Under the pieces are notes generated by a model, which made no database searches, had not been told where the DNA came from, and saw only the letters and a program-made list of their open reading frames with translations. Below are positions 28,185-36,069 of a stretch of 64,000 nt of DNA, in pieces (position 1 is the stretch's first letter; every line of letters begins with the position of its first letter). Both the position numbers and the translations under genes were made by a program. Source of the stretch: Pseudonocardia sp. MH-G8 (lineage in GTDB: Bacteria; Actinomycetota; Actinomycetes; Mycobacteriales; Pseudonocardiaceae). The DNA is taken from NCBI RefSeq assembly GCF_002262885.1, contig NZ_NKYF01000002.1, positions 124,001-188,000 of the forward strand, read 5' to 3'.

Positions 28185-28776
28185 TTACCCCGGCCGGCCC
28201 CCGGCGATCGCCACTGCGGCGACGATCTCGGCCAAGATCGTCGTGGCGGGTGGCTTCGGCGTCGGCAAGACCACGTTCGTCGGCTCCGTGTCCGAGATCA
28301 TGCCGCTCACCACCGAGGCCGTCATGACCGAGGCCAGCGCGGGCGTCGACGACCTCGCAGCAACCCCGAACAAGTCCACCACCACCGTGGCGATGGACTT
28401 CGGCCGCGTCTCGCTCGACGCCGAGCTGATCCTCTACCTCTTCGGTACGCCGGGTCAGCACCGGTTCTGGTTCATGTGGGACGACCTCGTCAAGGGTGCG
28501 ATCGGCGCCGTGGTGCTCGTCGACACCCGTCGACTGGCCGATTCGTTCGCCGCGATCGACTTCTTCGAGGACCGCGGGCTGCCCTACGTCGTGGGCCTGA
28601 ACTGCTTCGACGGGCTGCTGCAGCACCGCATCGAGGACGTCCGCGAGGCGATGTCGATCGACCCCGCCATCCCGATCGTCAGCTGCGACGCCCGCAACCG
28701 CCAGTCCACGAAGCAGACGCTCATCACGCTGGTGGAGCACGCGATGCACCACCGGATGACCGCCGGCGCCCGCTGA
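28165..28776 (+). CDS. cvnD: Conservon small GTPase CvnD
   Basis: A 203-residue Ras-like GTPase. The P-loop is GGFGVGKTTFVG near residue 30, and switch II is LYLFGTPGQHRFWFMWDDL near residue 92. The base-recognition region reads VGLNCFDG, where the usual NKxD is replaced by NCFD, as is common in CvnD proteins. It is the output GTPase of the conservon. The GTG start at 28165 lies inside the end of cvnC, seven bases after GGAAAGG. Confidence 0.94.
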   Translation: MDSVGSSYPGRPPAIATAATISAKIVVAGGFGVGKTTFVGSVSEIMPLTTEAVMTEASAGVDDLAATPNKSTTTVAMDFGRVSLDAELILYLFGTPGQHRFWFMWDDLVKGAIGAVVLVDTRRLADSFAAIDFFEDRGLPYVVGLNCFDGLLQHRIEDVREAMSIDPAIPIVSCDARNRQSTKQTLITLVEHAMHHRMTAGAR

Positions 28777-28784
28777 CCCGCCGC

Positions 28785-28818
28785 GGCTCGCGGGTCTCGT
28801 TCCCGAGTCCCGCGAGCC
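28785..28818. terminator. Bidirectional terminator between cvnD and the helicase-associated gene
   Basis: GGCTCGCGGG at 28785-28794 pairs perfectly with 28809-28818 around a 14-base loop that itself contains a CTCG/CGAG stem. It begins nine bases after the cvnD stop and ends next to the convergent gene's stop codon. Confidence 0.8.
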
Positions 28819-28819
28819 A

Positions 28820-31105
28820 TCAGGCAGAACCTTCCTCCACCATCGCGATGCTCGTGATGCGGTGCAGGGGGACGCGGTGCACCGCGCCGTCCACGGCGTC
28901 GCGGCCCTCCACCACGCCCCCGCCGACGCTCTGCGGCTCCAGCACCCGCTCCCCCGCCACGCCGTGCCCGTCCACGAAGCCGATCCAGACGGCGCGCCGG
29001 GCCGCCGCGGCGGAGCGGAGCAGGTCGAGCGTGGAGCCGTTCGTCGTCACCGGGGACGCGGTGCCGCGCCGGACGCCCGCCGTGGCATCCCCGGCCCGCA
29101 TGCGCGCCACCAGGGCGGCGAGCTGCTCGGCGTCCTGTTCCGGGGGGCCGCTGCGAGATGCCGGCCGGCGGCGTGGCGAGGTGCGTCGTCCACGGTCGGT
29201 GAGGTCGAGCACCGCACCGCCGGTGTCCTCGGCGGCCGGGCTGAACCCGGCGGCCCGCAGCCCGTCCATCAGCTCGACCAGCGGGAGCGGGGAGACGATC
29301 ACGGTGGGCGCGATGCGCCGCAGCTCGAGCTGCGGGCTCTCGGGGTGGGCGAGCACCTCGGCGATGAGCACCTCGTCGTCCGAGCGCAGGAACGACGCCG
29401 CCACGCCCCCGCGCAGTTGCCCGTGCCGGCGCGCGACGTCGTCCACCAGGTAGGTCAGGCCCTGCGGCACGGGGGTGGCCGACCGCCTCGCGAACAGCTC
29501 GTGCAGGTCGGCGGCCGAACGGCCCGCGTCCAGAGCACGGCGCACGGTGGCCTCGGTGAAGCGGTAGACGGTGGCCCCGCCCGCCGACTCGACCTCGGCC
29601 ACCAGGTCGAGCTCACGCGCCAGCGCCGTCTCGAGCGGCCCGGGGGCGACGGCGGTGAGGTCGGCCTGCAGCAGCACGTGGTCCACCGGCTCGGGCAGCG
29701 TGGCCCGCAGCGCGCCCACGATCCCGTCCGGGTTCGCCAGCAACGCCCGGCCCGGGGCGGTCACCGCGTCCAGGGCCACCACCCCCAGCACCGTGGCCTC
29801 GGCGAGCACCCAGCCGACCACCTCGTCGCGCAGCCGGCCGCCGCGGCGCGGGGCGCGCCAGGCGAGCAGGTCGGCGAGCGCGGCGGACGACGCAGGCGCG
29901 GTGCCCGGGGGCAGCTCGGCGAGCCCGGCGAGCACGCGACGCCGGTCGCGGGGCGCCAGCGGGCGGCGGACACCGTCGGACAGCGCGGAGATCGGGCGGC
30001 CCGCGTCGTCCTTGCGGCCGACGAGGCCCGGCAGTCGCGGCATGTCCAGCCAGGTGCGCGCCAGGGCCGACCAACGTACTTCGGGTCCCCCCGCGGCCCA
30101 GACATCAGCCGTGGTGGTGGGCACCCAGTCCGGGACCGCGCCATCGCTCGCCCCGACGAGGTCGGCCGCGTGCGCGAGCTCGACGAGCAGGGCGGCCGCC
30201 GTCTCGTCGGTGTCCATCTCCCGCGCGGCCCGGCGCAGCTCGCGTACCCCGAGCCCACCCGAACGCAACACGGGCGGCGGTGTGCGCCCCCAGAAGGCGA
30301 TCAACAGGTCGAGCCTGCGCAACGCCTCGAGCGCGGCCCCGCCGGCCGTACGGTCGACGACGTCGGAGCCGCGGTCACGTGCCCCGATGTCCGGCGGCGC
30401 CACCGGCACCGCACCCATCGGCCGATCCCCCCGTAGGGCCAGCCCGACCTGGCGGGGCAGCTCGACGGTCTCCGGATCCACCCGCAGCAGCAGCCCGCGC
30501 GCGAGCAGGCGCCCGACCGCGCTGTCCGGGTCCGAGCCCGCCCGGCTGCGGCCGATCGGCGGTCCGGCGGCCAGCGCGTCGAGCACGCGGCGCTCCTCGG
30601 GTGTGACGGCCGCGAGCAGATCGGGCAGTGCGGACGAGCCCGCGGGACCGGTGGCCGGCCTGCCCAGCCCGCCCGGGTGGCGTGGGACCACTTCGCGGGC
30701 TGCGGGCACGAGCGTGATCTCCGCGTCCGGTCCCCACAGCAGCGCACGCGCGCGCAGGGCCCGCAACGCCGCGTCGAGCGTCCTGGCGGGCACGTCGGGT
30801 CCCAGCAGGCGACGGATCTCGTCGAGCGGGACGGGACCGCTGTCCGCATCGGCGACGACGGCCGCCTCCAGCACGGCCAGCGTCAGCGAGTCGAGGTCGT
30901 CGCAGGCCCGGTGCACCGAGGCGCGGATCCCGGCGCGCGTGGCGAGCACGACGAGGTCCGCGGGCGGAGGCACACCGAGGTCGGGGCGCAACCGCAGCAG
31001 GGTGGCGAGCGTCTCGTCGTCCTGGGCGCGCAGCCAGTCGACCAGCGGAATGGGCATCGCCTCCACGGTAGTCGGCGGCGCCGCGGCCGGTTCGAGCGTG
31101 TTCAC
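28820..31105 (-). CDS. Helicase-associated (Helicase_C_3) protein, XPB partner
   Basis: A 761-residue protein of the family represented by M. tuberculosis Rv0862c, which normally lies next to the XPB-type helicase. Visible features are an N-terminal helical WLRAQDDETLATLLRLRPDL segment and several winged-helix-like segments in the middle. A C-terminal domain follows, with VLLQADLTAVAPGPLETAL, TYLVDDVARRHGQLRGGVA and a final WIGFVDGHGVAGERVLEPQS segment. GTG at 31105 is used; ATG at 31057 is an alternative. The biochemical role is not established, but genomic pairing suggests DNA repair. Here it is convergent with cvnD. Confidence 0.82.
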   Translation of the reverse strand: MNTLEPAAAPPTTVEAMPIPLVDWLRAQDDETLATLLRLRPDLGVPPPADLVVLATRAGIRASVHRACDDLDSLTLAVLEAAVVADADSGPVPLDEIRRLLGPDVPARTLDAALRALRARALLWGPDAEITLVPAAREVVPRHPGGLGRPATGPAGSSALPDLLAAVTPEERRVLDALAAGPPIGRSRAGSDPDSAVGRLLARGLLLRVDPETVELPRQVGLALRGDRPMGAVPVAPPDIGARDRGSDVVDRTAGGAALEALRRLDLLIAFWGRTPPPVLRSGGLGVRELRRAAREMDTDETAAALLVELAHAADLVGASDGAVPDWVPTTTADVWAAGGPEVRWSALARTWLDMPRLPGLVGRKDDAGRPISALSDGVRRPLAPRDRRRVLAGLAELPPGTAPASSAALADLLAWRAPRRGGRLRDEVVGWVLAEATVLGVVALDAVTAPGRALLANPDGIVGALRATLPEPVDHVLLQADLTAVAPGPLETALARELDLVAEVESAGGATVYRFTEATVRRALDAGRSAADLHELFARRSATPVPQGLTYLVDDVARRHGQLRGGVAASFLRSDDEVLIAEVLAHPESPQLELRRIAPTVIVSPLPLVELMDGLRAAGFSPAAEDTGGAVLDLTDRGRRTSPRRRPASRSGPPEQDAEQLAALVARMRAGDATAGVRRGTASPVTTNGSTLDLLRSAAAARRAVWIGFVDGHGVAGERVLEPQSVGGGVVEGRDAVDGAVHRVPLHRITSIAMVEEGSA

Positions 31106-31109
31106 CCGC

Positions 31110-31730
31110 TCAGCGGGAGCCGCTGCCCGGACCGTCCGTTCCTCCGAGGTAGGCCAGCACGGCGAGGACCCTGCGGTGGGTGTCTCCGGTGGGCGGCAGG
31201 TCCAGCTTGGCGAGGATGTTGCCGACGTGCTTGCCCACCGCCGCCTCGGACACGACGAGGCGCGCGGCGATCGCGGCGTTGGACAGGCCCTCGGCGATCA
31301 GGGCGAGGACCTCGTGCTCTCTCGCCGAGAGCCGGCGCAGGGGATCACGTCTGCGGGTCAGCAGCTGGCGGACGACCTGCGGGTCAACGACGGTTCCGCC
31401 CTCGACGACCCGCCGCAGCGTGGCGGCGAACTCCACGACGTCGACCACCCGGTCTTTGAGGAGGTACCCGACCCGCCGCCCGTCCCCGGAGTCCAGCAGG
31501 TCGGCCGCGTAGCTGCGTTCCACGTCCTGGCTGAGCGCAGTGACGGCGAGCCCAGGTCGGTTGCGGCGCAGCTCGACGGCCACCCGCAGCCCTTCGTCGG
31601 TGTACGTCGGCGGCATCCGGATGTCGGTGAGCACGAGATCGGGCTCGTGCTCACCGACCGCCACCACCAGCGCCGCGCCGTCACCGACCGCCGCCACGAC
31701 GTCGAACCCGAACCGGGCCAGCAACCCGCG
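31110..31730 (-). pseudogene. Response regulator lacking its N-terminus
   Basis: The frame gives about 206 residues of a NarL-type response regulator but begins at RGLLARFGFDVVAAVGDGAA. The first receiver strand with the acidic pair (roughly 20 residues) and the start codon are absent. The phospho-acceptor region LVLTDIRMPP, the YLLKDRV lysine and the LuxR HTH (LSAREHEVLALIAEG, then SNAAIAARLVVSEAAVGKHV) are intact. At 31730 the recognisable sequence stops abruptly and a truncated CPBP gene begins on the opposite strand. No sensor kinase is present. A TTG near 31724 could in theory start a short product, but it would lack the acidic pocket. Confidence 0.8.
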
Positions 31731-32057
31731 GTCTGGCACTACCCGCTGGCCTTCGTCGGCTACATCCACTTCGCCGTCGTCCCGCTCGGCCTGCTGATCT
31801 GGACGATCTCGTTCACCGCGCAGCAGGTGCTGCTGAGCTGGCTGCGCATCCGCAGCGGCAGCATCTGGCCGACGAGCCTCGCTCACGCCGGGAACAACAT
31901 GGTCCTGGCGTTGCTGACCGGCGACGTGCTCATGGCGGGCAGGCTCGACGACACCGCGCACACGCTCGTCATGGCCGTCCCGACCGCGGCGCTGGCGCTC
32001 TGGATCGTCGCGACCGGGCGGCTCGCCGACGGAAACCGGCCCGTGAGCCCGCGATGA
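31731..32057 (+). pseudogene. CPBP-family intramembrane protease lacking its N-terminal half
   Basis: About 108 residues of the C-terminal half of a CPBP (CAAX protease-like) membrane protein. Recognisable are VWHYPLAFVGY (the second-motif His), helices including VVPLGLLIWTISFTAQQVLL and RSGSIWPTSLAHAGNNMV, which carries the HxxxN-type motif. The EExxxR motif that supplies the catalytic Glu pair, and the start codon, are missing. The homology begins exactly where the minus-strand response-regulator homology ends, so both were cut by the same event. Confidence 0.75.
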
Positions 32058-32064
32058 CCCGTCA

Positions 32065-32280
32065 TCACCAGACATGAGGCGGCCCTTCCAGTCGCGCAGC
32101 CGCCTGCGCCGCCGCATACAGCGGGCAGGGCGACCTCACCCTCCCCGCACCTGTCCCGCCCGCTGTACAGCGCGGGCAGCGCCCGTCCCTCGTCGGTTCG
32201 TGTTCGGCGAGGATCTTCCCCACCATCCTGTGTTCGATCATGAAGCGCGGTAGCTCCCCTGACGGGTCCGGTGCACTCAC
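32065..32280 (-). CDS. Small cysteine-rich protein, unknown function
   Basis: A 71-residue protein with a CPRC pair and a later CPL (DGRCPRCTAGG, SPCPLYAAAQAA). I recall similar short hypothetical proteins in actinomycetes but cannot name the family. The cysteines could bind zinc. GTG at 32280 or ATG at 32241 may be the start. It is convergent with the CPBP remnant. Confidence 0.5.
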   Translation of the reverse strand: MSAPDPSGELPRFMIEHRMVGKILAEHEPTRDGRCPRCTAGGTGAGRVRSPCPLYAAAQAAARLEGPPHVW

Positions 32281-32396
32281 CCCTCACCCCGGCGACAGCT
32301 CATGGGTTGCCCTTCTTCGTGGTTGCGTCGCGGGCGTCACCGATCGAGAAACGGCACCGACTGGACGCGAGTGACTCACGTTGAATCATTGCTAGT

Positions 32397-32402
32397 CATA
32401 AT
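32397..32402 (+). promoter_or_regulatory. Possible -10 box upstream of the DUF6879-XRE cluster
   Basis: CATAAT in a locally AT-rich stretch, about 110 bases before the ATG at 32511. It resembles TATAAT at five positions. A TTGAAT precedes it by only ten bases, so no standard -35 box is evident. Confidence 0.3.
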
Positions 32403-32510
32403 GGCTCGCCAGCGGGCGCGAGCGCAAGCCGGCCTCGGGTCTTGACCGCGAGAGGCGAGTGGGCGATGCTCTGCATCATCGCGAATCACAGTGAAAGCTG
32501 AGGATCACCC

Positions 32511-32690
32511 ATGGCGTTCCAGGTGCTTGCAGAGGGCTGCGATGGCGGCGACTGCCCGACCTTCTTCATCGACCCCGGCACGGGGGTAGTGCGGGTACGC
32601 GGCTACGACCCGAACGACTCGACCCGCGAACTCGACGTGGACATCCCACCGGCACAGTGGGCGCGCCTGGTCGCCCAGCTGCCCAGGTGA
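32511..32690 (+). CDS. 59-residue protein of a DUF6879/XRE cluster
   Basis: A short protein beginning MAFQVLAEGCDGGDC and ending PPAQWARLVAQLPR, with normal high-GC codon use. I do not recognise a named family; the position, directly before a DUF6879 gene and overlapping it by GTGA, supports a real gene. Small acidic proteins often accompany DUF6879/XRE pairs in actinomycetes. Confidence 0.6.
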   Translation: MAFQVLAEGCDGGDCPTFFIDPGTGVVRVRGYDPNDSTRELDVDIPPAQWARLVAQLPR

Positions 32691-33244
32691 CGGCAGAGCA
32701 TTCCCGCGGGCTCACCGCTTCCGAGTTCGACTCCTTGTTCGACAGGTTCGAGACCAGCGTCGCCCGGCTGGAGGCGCTGCCGGCGTACGCCGTCGGTGGG
32801 GCTGAGGCCGAGCGGTTGTCGGCCTACCGGCAGGGCCGTGCCAGGCCGCTGAGGTCGGTGGTCACGGACCCGTGGCTGGCACGGATGGCGATCTCCACGC
32901 TGACGGCGGGAAAGTCCTGGACGCGGGTACGCGTTGTCGACGAGCCGCTCACCGACTACCAGCGATACCAACTGCAGTCCTATCGGGAGTCGCAGGCAGT
33001 CGGAGAGCAGGTGCAGATCGCCCCGCGAAGCCAGGTCGGAGACGTGGGCACCGACTTCTGGCTGTTCGATGAGCACGGCGACCAGCCGCGCGCGGTCCTG
33101 ATGCACTACCACTCCGACGGGCGGCTGGACCGCCGCGAGATCGTCGAGCACCGCGAGCAGATTGCCGACCTCGTCGCACTGCTACGCCGTGTCGCGGTAC
33201 GCGCGGTGCCACTGAACGAGTTCCTTTCGGTGGGCTGTGGCTGA
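32687..33244 (+). CDS. DUF6879-family protein
   Basis: A 185-residue protein with the layout of the DUF6879 family: LTASEFDSLFDRFETSVARL near the N-terminus, RMAISTLTAGKSWTRVRVVD, TDYQRYQLQSYRESQAVGEQ and DFWLFDE near residue 120. These proteins are typically encoded beside XRE-DUF5753 regulators in actinobacteria, as here, and are of unknown activity. The gene starts inside the stop of the 59-residue gene and overlaps the XRE gene by eight bases. Confidence 0.8.
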   Translation: MTAEHSRGLTASEFDSLFDRFETSVARLEALPAYAVGGAEAERLSAYRQGRARPLRSVVTDPWLARMAISTLTAGKSWTRVRVVDEPLTDYQRYQLQSYRESQAVGEQVQIAPRSQVGDVGTDFWLFDEHGDQPRAVLMHYHSDGRLDRREIVEHREQIADLVALLRRVAVRAVPLNEFLSVGCG

Positions 33245-34058
33245 GCCCAACCCGATCCGATCGCAACTGGCGAAGGAACTCCTGCGGCTGCGTGACCTGG
33301 CCGGCATGTCGGGCCGCGACATGGCCCGGCGGACCGGGGTGTCGCAGCCGACCATGTCGCGGATCGATCGCGGCCTCGCGCTGCCCAGCATGCACGTCGT
33401 CCGCACGTGGCTGGATGCGTGCAATACCGACTCCGACACCCGGGAACGAGTCGAGGCGCTCGCCGAGGCCGCCCACGGCGAGACCCGGCCATGGCGCACG
33501 CTGTTCGGCGAACTGACACACCTGCAGGCGCAGGCGCGGGAGCGCGACGCGGCCGCCGCAGTGATCCGCAACTTCCAGCCCACAGTGCTGCCTGGGCTGC
33601 TGCAGACTGCGGCCTACGCCCGCGCAGTCCTCGAGCTGGGCCGTAGCAAGGACGTCGCCGCCGCGCTGGTGGCGCGACTCGAGCGGCAGCAGGTGCTGCA
33701 CGAGCCGGGACGGCGCTTCGAGTTCGTTCTCGCCGAGCACGTGCTGCGGTGGTCCCCGGCTCCGGGGGCGCTCGCCGGGCAGTTGGACCGGTTGCAGTCG
33801 CTGGCGACGGCCTCTGCTGTCGAGATCGCGATCCTCCCGGATACCGTCAGCGCCGGCGCGGTCCCGTGGCACAACTTCGTGATCCGCGACGCGGCCGACG
33901 GCGGGACGACGACGGTGTCGACCGAGCTCATCCACGGCGCTCAGGACGACATCGCCGAACCGGGCGTGGTCGAGGTGTACGTGACGCTGTGGGAGCGGCT
34001 GTGGAATGCGGCCGCGCACGGGGACGAGGCACTGGAGCTGATCCGGAGACTCGCCTGA
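33237..34058 (+). CDS. XRE-family regulator with DUF5753 domain
   Basis: A 273-residue DNA-binding protein. The N-terminal HTH spans about residues 10-65 (LRLRDLAGMSGRDMARRTGV, then QPTMSRIDRG). The C-terminal DUF5753 domain includes IRNFQPTVLPGLLQTAAYAR, LERQQVLHEPGRRFEFVLAE and GAVPWHNFVIRD. Such proteins are abundant in Streptomyces-like genomes, usually paired with a small DUF397 or DUF6879 partner. The trio 32511-34058 forms one overlapping unit. Confidence 0.88.
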   Translation: MAEPNPIRSQLAKELLRLRDLAGMSGRDMARRTGVSQPTMSRIDRGLALPSMHVVRTWLDACNTDSDTRERVEALAEAAHGETRPWRTLFGELTHLQAQARERDAAAAVIRNFQPTVLPGLLQTAAYARAVLELGRSKDVAAALVARLERQQVLHEPGRRFEFVLAEHVLRWSPAPGALAGQLDRLQSLATASAVEIAILPDTVSAGAVPWHNFVIRDAADGGTTTVSTELIHGAQDDIAEPGVVEVYVTLWERLWNAAAHGDEALELIRRLA

Positions 34059-34172
34059 TGCGGGAGCGCCTCCGCGCGATCGGTGATCGGCCGCCGTGTT
34101 CACGCCGCGTCGACGCGGCCGGGACCGGTGCGGGATACTGCGGAAGGACCACTAGAGCACCAGGAGGACACC

Positions 34173-34346
34173 GTGGCCGAGCGTTCCCGCCGGATCGACC
34201 CCACGTGGCCGGACCTGCCCGACGGCACGCACCCGGTCACCGAGCTCGCGAGCCCTCTGCAGGGCTCCCTCTCGCCGTTCGGCGACGTGGAGTTCCCGCT
34301 GGACGAGGTGCCCTACGTGCACCCCGTCACGGAGATCAACAGATAA
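34173..34346 (+). CDS. 57-residue hypothetical protein
   Basis: GTG at 34173 follows AGGAGG by five bases, a strong ribosome binding site. The product ends in PLDEVPYVHPVTEINR and contains DGTHPVTELASPLQG; the repeated HPVTE is notable. No family is recognised. It is followed closely by mocA, with its stop inside a 15-base direct repeat. Confidence 0.5.
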   Translation: MAERSRRIDPTWPDLPDGTHPVTELASPLQGSLSPFGDVEFPLDEVPYVHPVTEINR

Positions 34347-34372
34347 GCGATCGACGAATAAGCGATCAACGG
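34343..34372. repeat. 15-bp direct repeat immediately before mocA
   Basis: ATAAGCGATC occurs at 34343 and again at 34358, each followed by a similar five-base tail (GACGA, AACGG). The first copy supplies the TAA stop of the preceding small gene and the second ends at the mocA ATG, leaving no clear ribosome binding site for mocA. Confidence 0.6.
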
Positions 34373-34975
34373 ATGGCGCCGGTCGGCCTGCTGCTCGCGG
34401 CCGGCGCCGGTCGGCGCATGGGCCGGCCGAAGGCGCTCGTCACGCTCGGCGGCCGACCGCTCGTCCAGAGCGCCGTCCGCGTGCTCGCCGACGGCGGCTG
34501 CGCACCGCTGGTGGTGGTCGTGGGGGCCGCCGGCGACGAGGTCCGTGACCTCCTGCCGGTCGGCGTGGCGGCGGTGCCGGCCCCGGACTGGGCGGAGGGC
34601 ATGGGCGCCTCGCTGCGCGCGGGCCTCGACGCCGTCGCACGGCTCGATCCGGCGCCGGAGGCGGTGCTCGTGCACCTGGTGGACCTGCCGGGCGTCACCT
34701 CGGCCGCGGTGGCCCGGCTCGCATCACGCAGCAGCCCGGATGCGCTGGTACGCGCCGCCTACGGCGGCCGTCCAGCCCACCCGGTGCTCCTGGGCCGCGC
34801 GCACTGGCTCGGCGCGAGCGCATCGGCCACGGGCGACGCCGGCGCACGCGGCTACCTGGCGGGCCACCCCGACCTGGAGCTGGTGGAGTGCGGGGATGTC
34901 GCGTCCCCTGAGGACGTGGACACCCGCGAGGACCTCGCCCGCTTCGATCCCCCCGCAAGCACCGTGGAGCCGTAG
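34373..34975 (+). CDS. MocA/MobA-like molybdenum cofactor nucleotidyltransferase
   Basis: A 200-residue NTP-transferase-fold enzyme. The N-terminal nucleotide-binding signature is LLLAAGAGRRMGRPKALVTL, and VHLVDLPGVTSAAVARLA carries the metal-binding Asp. RPAHPVLLGRAHW and AGARGYLAGHPD fit the MocA-type family, which makes the cytosine-dinucleotide form of molybdenum cofactor used by xanthine dehydrogenase and CO dehydrogenase-family enzymes. The nearby xdhC and Cox-like genes support MocA over the guanylyltransferase MobA; sequence alone does not decide. Confidence 0.85.
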   Translation: MAPVGLLLAAGAGRRMGRPKALVTLGGRPLVQSAVRVLADGGCAPLVVVVGAAGDEVRDLLPVGVAAVPAPDWAEGMGASLRAGLDAVARLDPAPEAVLVHLVDLPGVTSAAVARLASRSSPDALVRAAYGGRPAHPVLLGRAHWLGASASATGDAGARGYLAGHPDLELVECGDVASPEDVDTREDLARFDPPASTVEP

Positions 34976-35015
34976 CGCTGCGCCGGGGGGCGGAGTACAG
35001 CGCTACGGCTCCACG
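34963..35015. terminator. Terminator hairpin overlapping the mocA stop codon
   Basis: CGTGGAGCCGTAGCGCTG at 34963-34980 pairs perfectly over 18 bases with 34998-35015, with a 17-base loop. The left arm contains the mocA TAG stop. The rpf gene converges from the right with its stop 20 bases away, so it can serve both. Confidence 0.8.
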
Positions 35016-35034
35016 ACGTGGGGCGGGCTTCCGG

Positions 35035-35649
35035 TCAGAGAGTGAGCTTCTGGCCGGGGACGAGCGAGTTGGGGTTGCCCTGCAGCGCCGGGTTCTTCTC
35101 GACGATGGTCTTCCAGCCGCCCGCCACGCCGTTGGCCGACGCGATACGGCTCAGCGTGTCGCCGCTCTTGACGGTGTAGCCACCGCTCGTGGAGCCGGAG
35201 GAGGCCAGGCGCACCTGGTCGTCGTCGGACGACTCACTCGACTCGCGTGCCGGGGCCTCGCGCTTGCTGGCGGACTCGCCGCGGACGCCGGTCTTGCGCG
35301 AGCACGACGGCCAAGCGTTCCAGCCCTGCTCGGCGAGCACGCGCTCGGCGACGACGATCTGCTCCGAGCGGCTGGCCTTGTAGGCGGCCGGGGCGAACTC
35401 CTTGCCCCCGAAGCCGGACCAGGTGCGCGGCGAGAACTGCAGGCCACCGTGGTAGCCGTTGCCGGTGTTGATGTCCCAGCGGCCGCCGCTCTCGCACTCG
35501 GCCAGCTTGTCCCACGTGGAGTCGGACGCGGCGTAGGCCGGGGCGGCGACGAGGAGCGGAGCGCCGGCGACAGCGCCGGCCAGAGCGGTGCGGGCGATGG
35601 TTCGACCTGCCGTGCTCGGGGCACGATGACGGCCGCGGTAGCGGGCCAT
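35035..35649 (-). CDS. rpfA: Resuscitation-promoting factor (Rpf) with C-terminal LysM
   Basis: A 204-residue secreted muralytic transglycosylase. A signal peptide ends near AYA (residue 40). The Rpf domain (about 42-118) contains TWDKLAECESGGRWDINTGN, with Glu53 as expected catalytic acid, then GGLQFSPRTW and NAWPSCSR. A Ser/Glu-rich linker leads to a LysM domain (about 158-204: YTVKSGDTLSRIASANG, ending SLVPGQKLTL) for peptidoglycan binding. The family cleaves peptidoglycan and promotes exit from dormancy or spore germination. The ATG at 35649 is used; the upstream open frame is leader sequence. Regulation by a cAMP-receptor-type site and a c-di-AMP riboswitch is suggested below. Confidence 0.93.
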   Translation of the reverse strand: MARYRGRHRAPSTAGRTIARTALAGAVAGAPLLVAAPAYAASDSTWDKLAECESGGRWDINTGNGYHGGLQFSPRTWSGFGGKEFAPAAYKASRSEQIVVAERVLAEQGWNAWPSCSRKTGVRGESASKREAPARESSESSDDDQVRLASSGSTSGGYTVKSGDTLSRIASANGVAGGWKTIVEKNPALQGNPNSLVPGQKLTL

Positions 35650-35982
35650 GGGGCAACTCCGCGCGCTGCGCGTCGGACGGTTACCGCCGGGGAGCTGGCG
35701 GTGCGGCCGGGGGAGCCGCGTCCGTTCCTGTCCCACGCTTCGTTCGGGGGAGGGGCCGAGATCGCCGGACAGGGGAGCGCTGCGATTCCCGGGGTCCGGC
35801 CGGATCTGGGGCATCCGCTCGGACCGAGAACGGACGCTACGTCCGGAGGAGCCGCGCGCAAACCCCCCATCTCGGGCGGGAAGTAGCAGGCAGTACGACC
35901 GAACGGGTGAGAGGTGCACCGTTGTCGCAGGTCAGCGACGACATGCGAGACAACGTGCGAATTACTTCCAGGTTGCTAAGTA
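35650..35982 (-). ncRNA. Long structured 5' leader of rpfA, candidate c-di-AMP (ydaO) riboswitch
   Basis: About 330 bases separate the upstream CRP-like box from the rpfA ATG. The leader is full of complementary GC stretches, and its last part on the minus strand includes CACCGCCAGCTCCCCGGCGG, which is reminiscent of the conserved CAGCT-containing 3' element of ydaO riboswitches. Such riboswitches precede rpf genes in many actinobacteria. The match is by eye and partial. Confidence 0.4.
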
Positions 35983-35996
35983 GTGACGCACGTCAC
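35983..35996. promoter_or_regulatory. CRP-like palindrome between rpfA and moaC
   Basis: GTGACGCACGTCAC fits GTGA-N6-TCAC, the core of the CRP/GlxR consensus, as a perfect inverted repeat. It is 334 bases before the rpfA start and 74 bases before moaC. A closely similar site lies upstream of the second rpf gene. Confidence 0.6.
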
Positions 35997-36057
35997 GTCA
36001 CCAGAAGATCACGATGACGTTTCCCCGGCGTCTCGGCACGGGTCGCCGCGCACGTCG

Positions 36058-36063
36058 TAGGGT
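36058..36063 (+). promoter_or_regulatory. Candidate -10 box for leaderless moaC transcript
   Basis: TAGGGT fits the actinobacterial TANNNT -10 consensus and occupies -12 to -7 relative to the moaC GTG, the spacing expected if transcription starts at the start codon. No properly spaced ribosome binding site precedes moaC. Confidence 0.45.
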
Positions 36064-36069
36064 TCGGGA

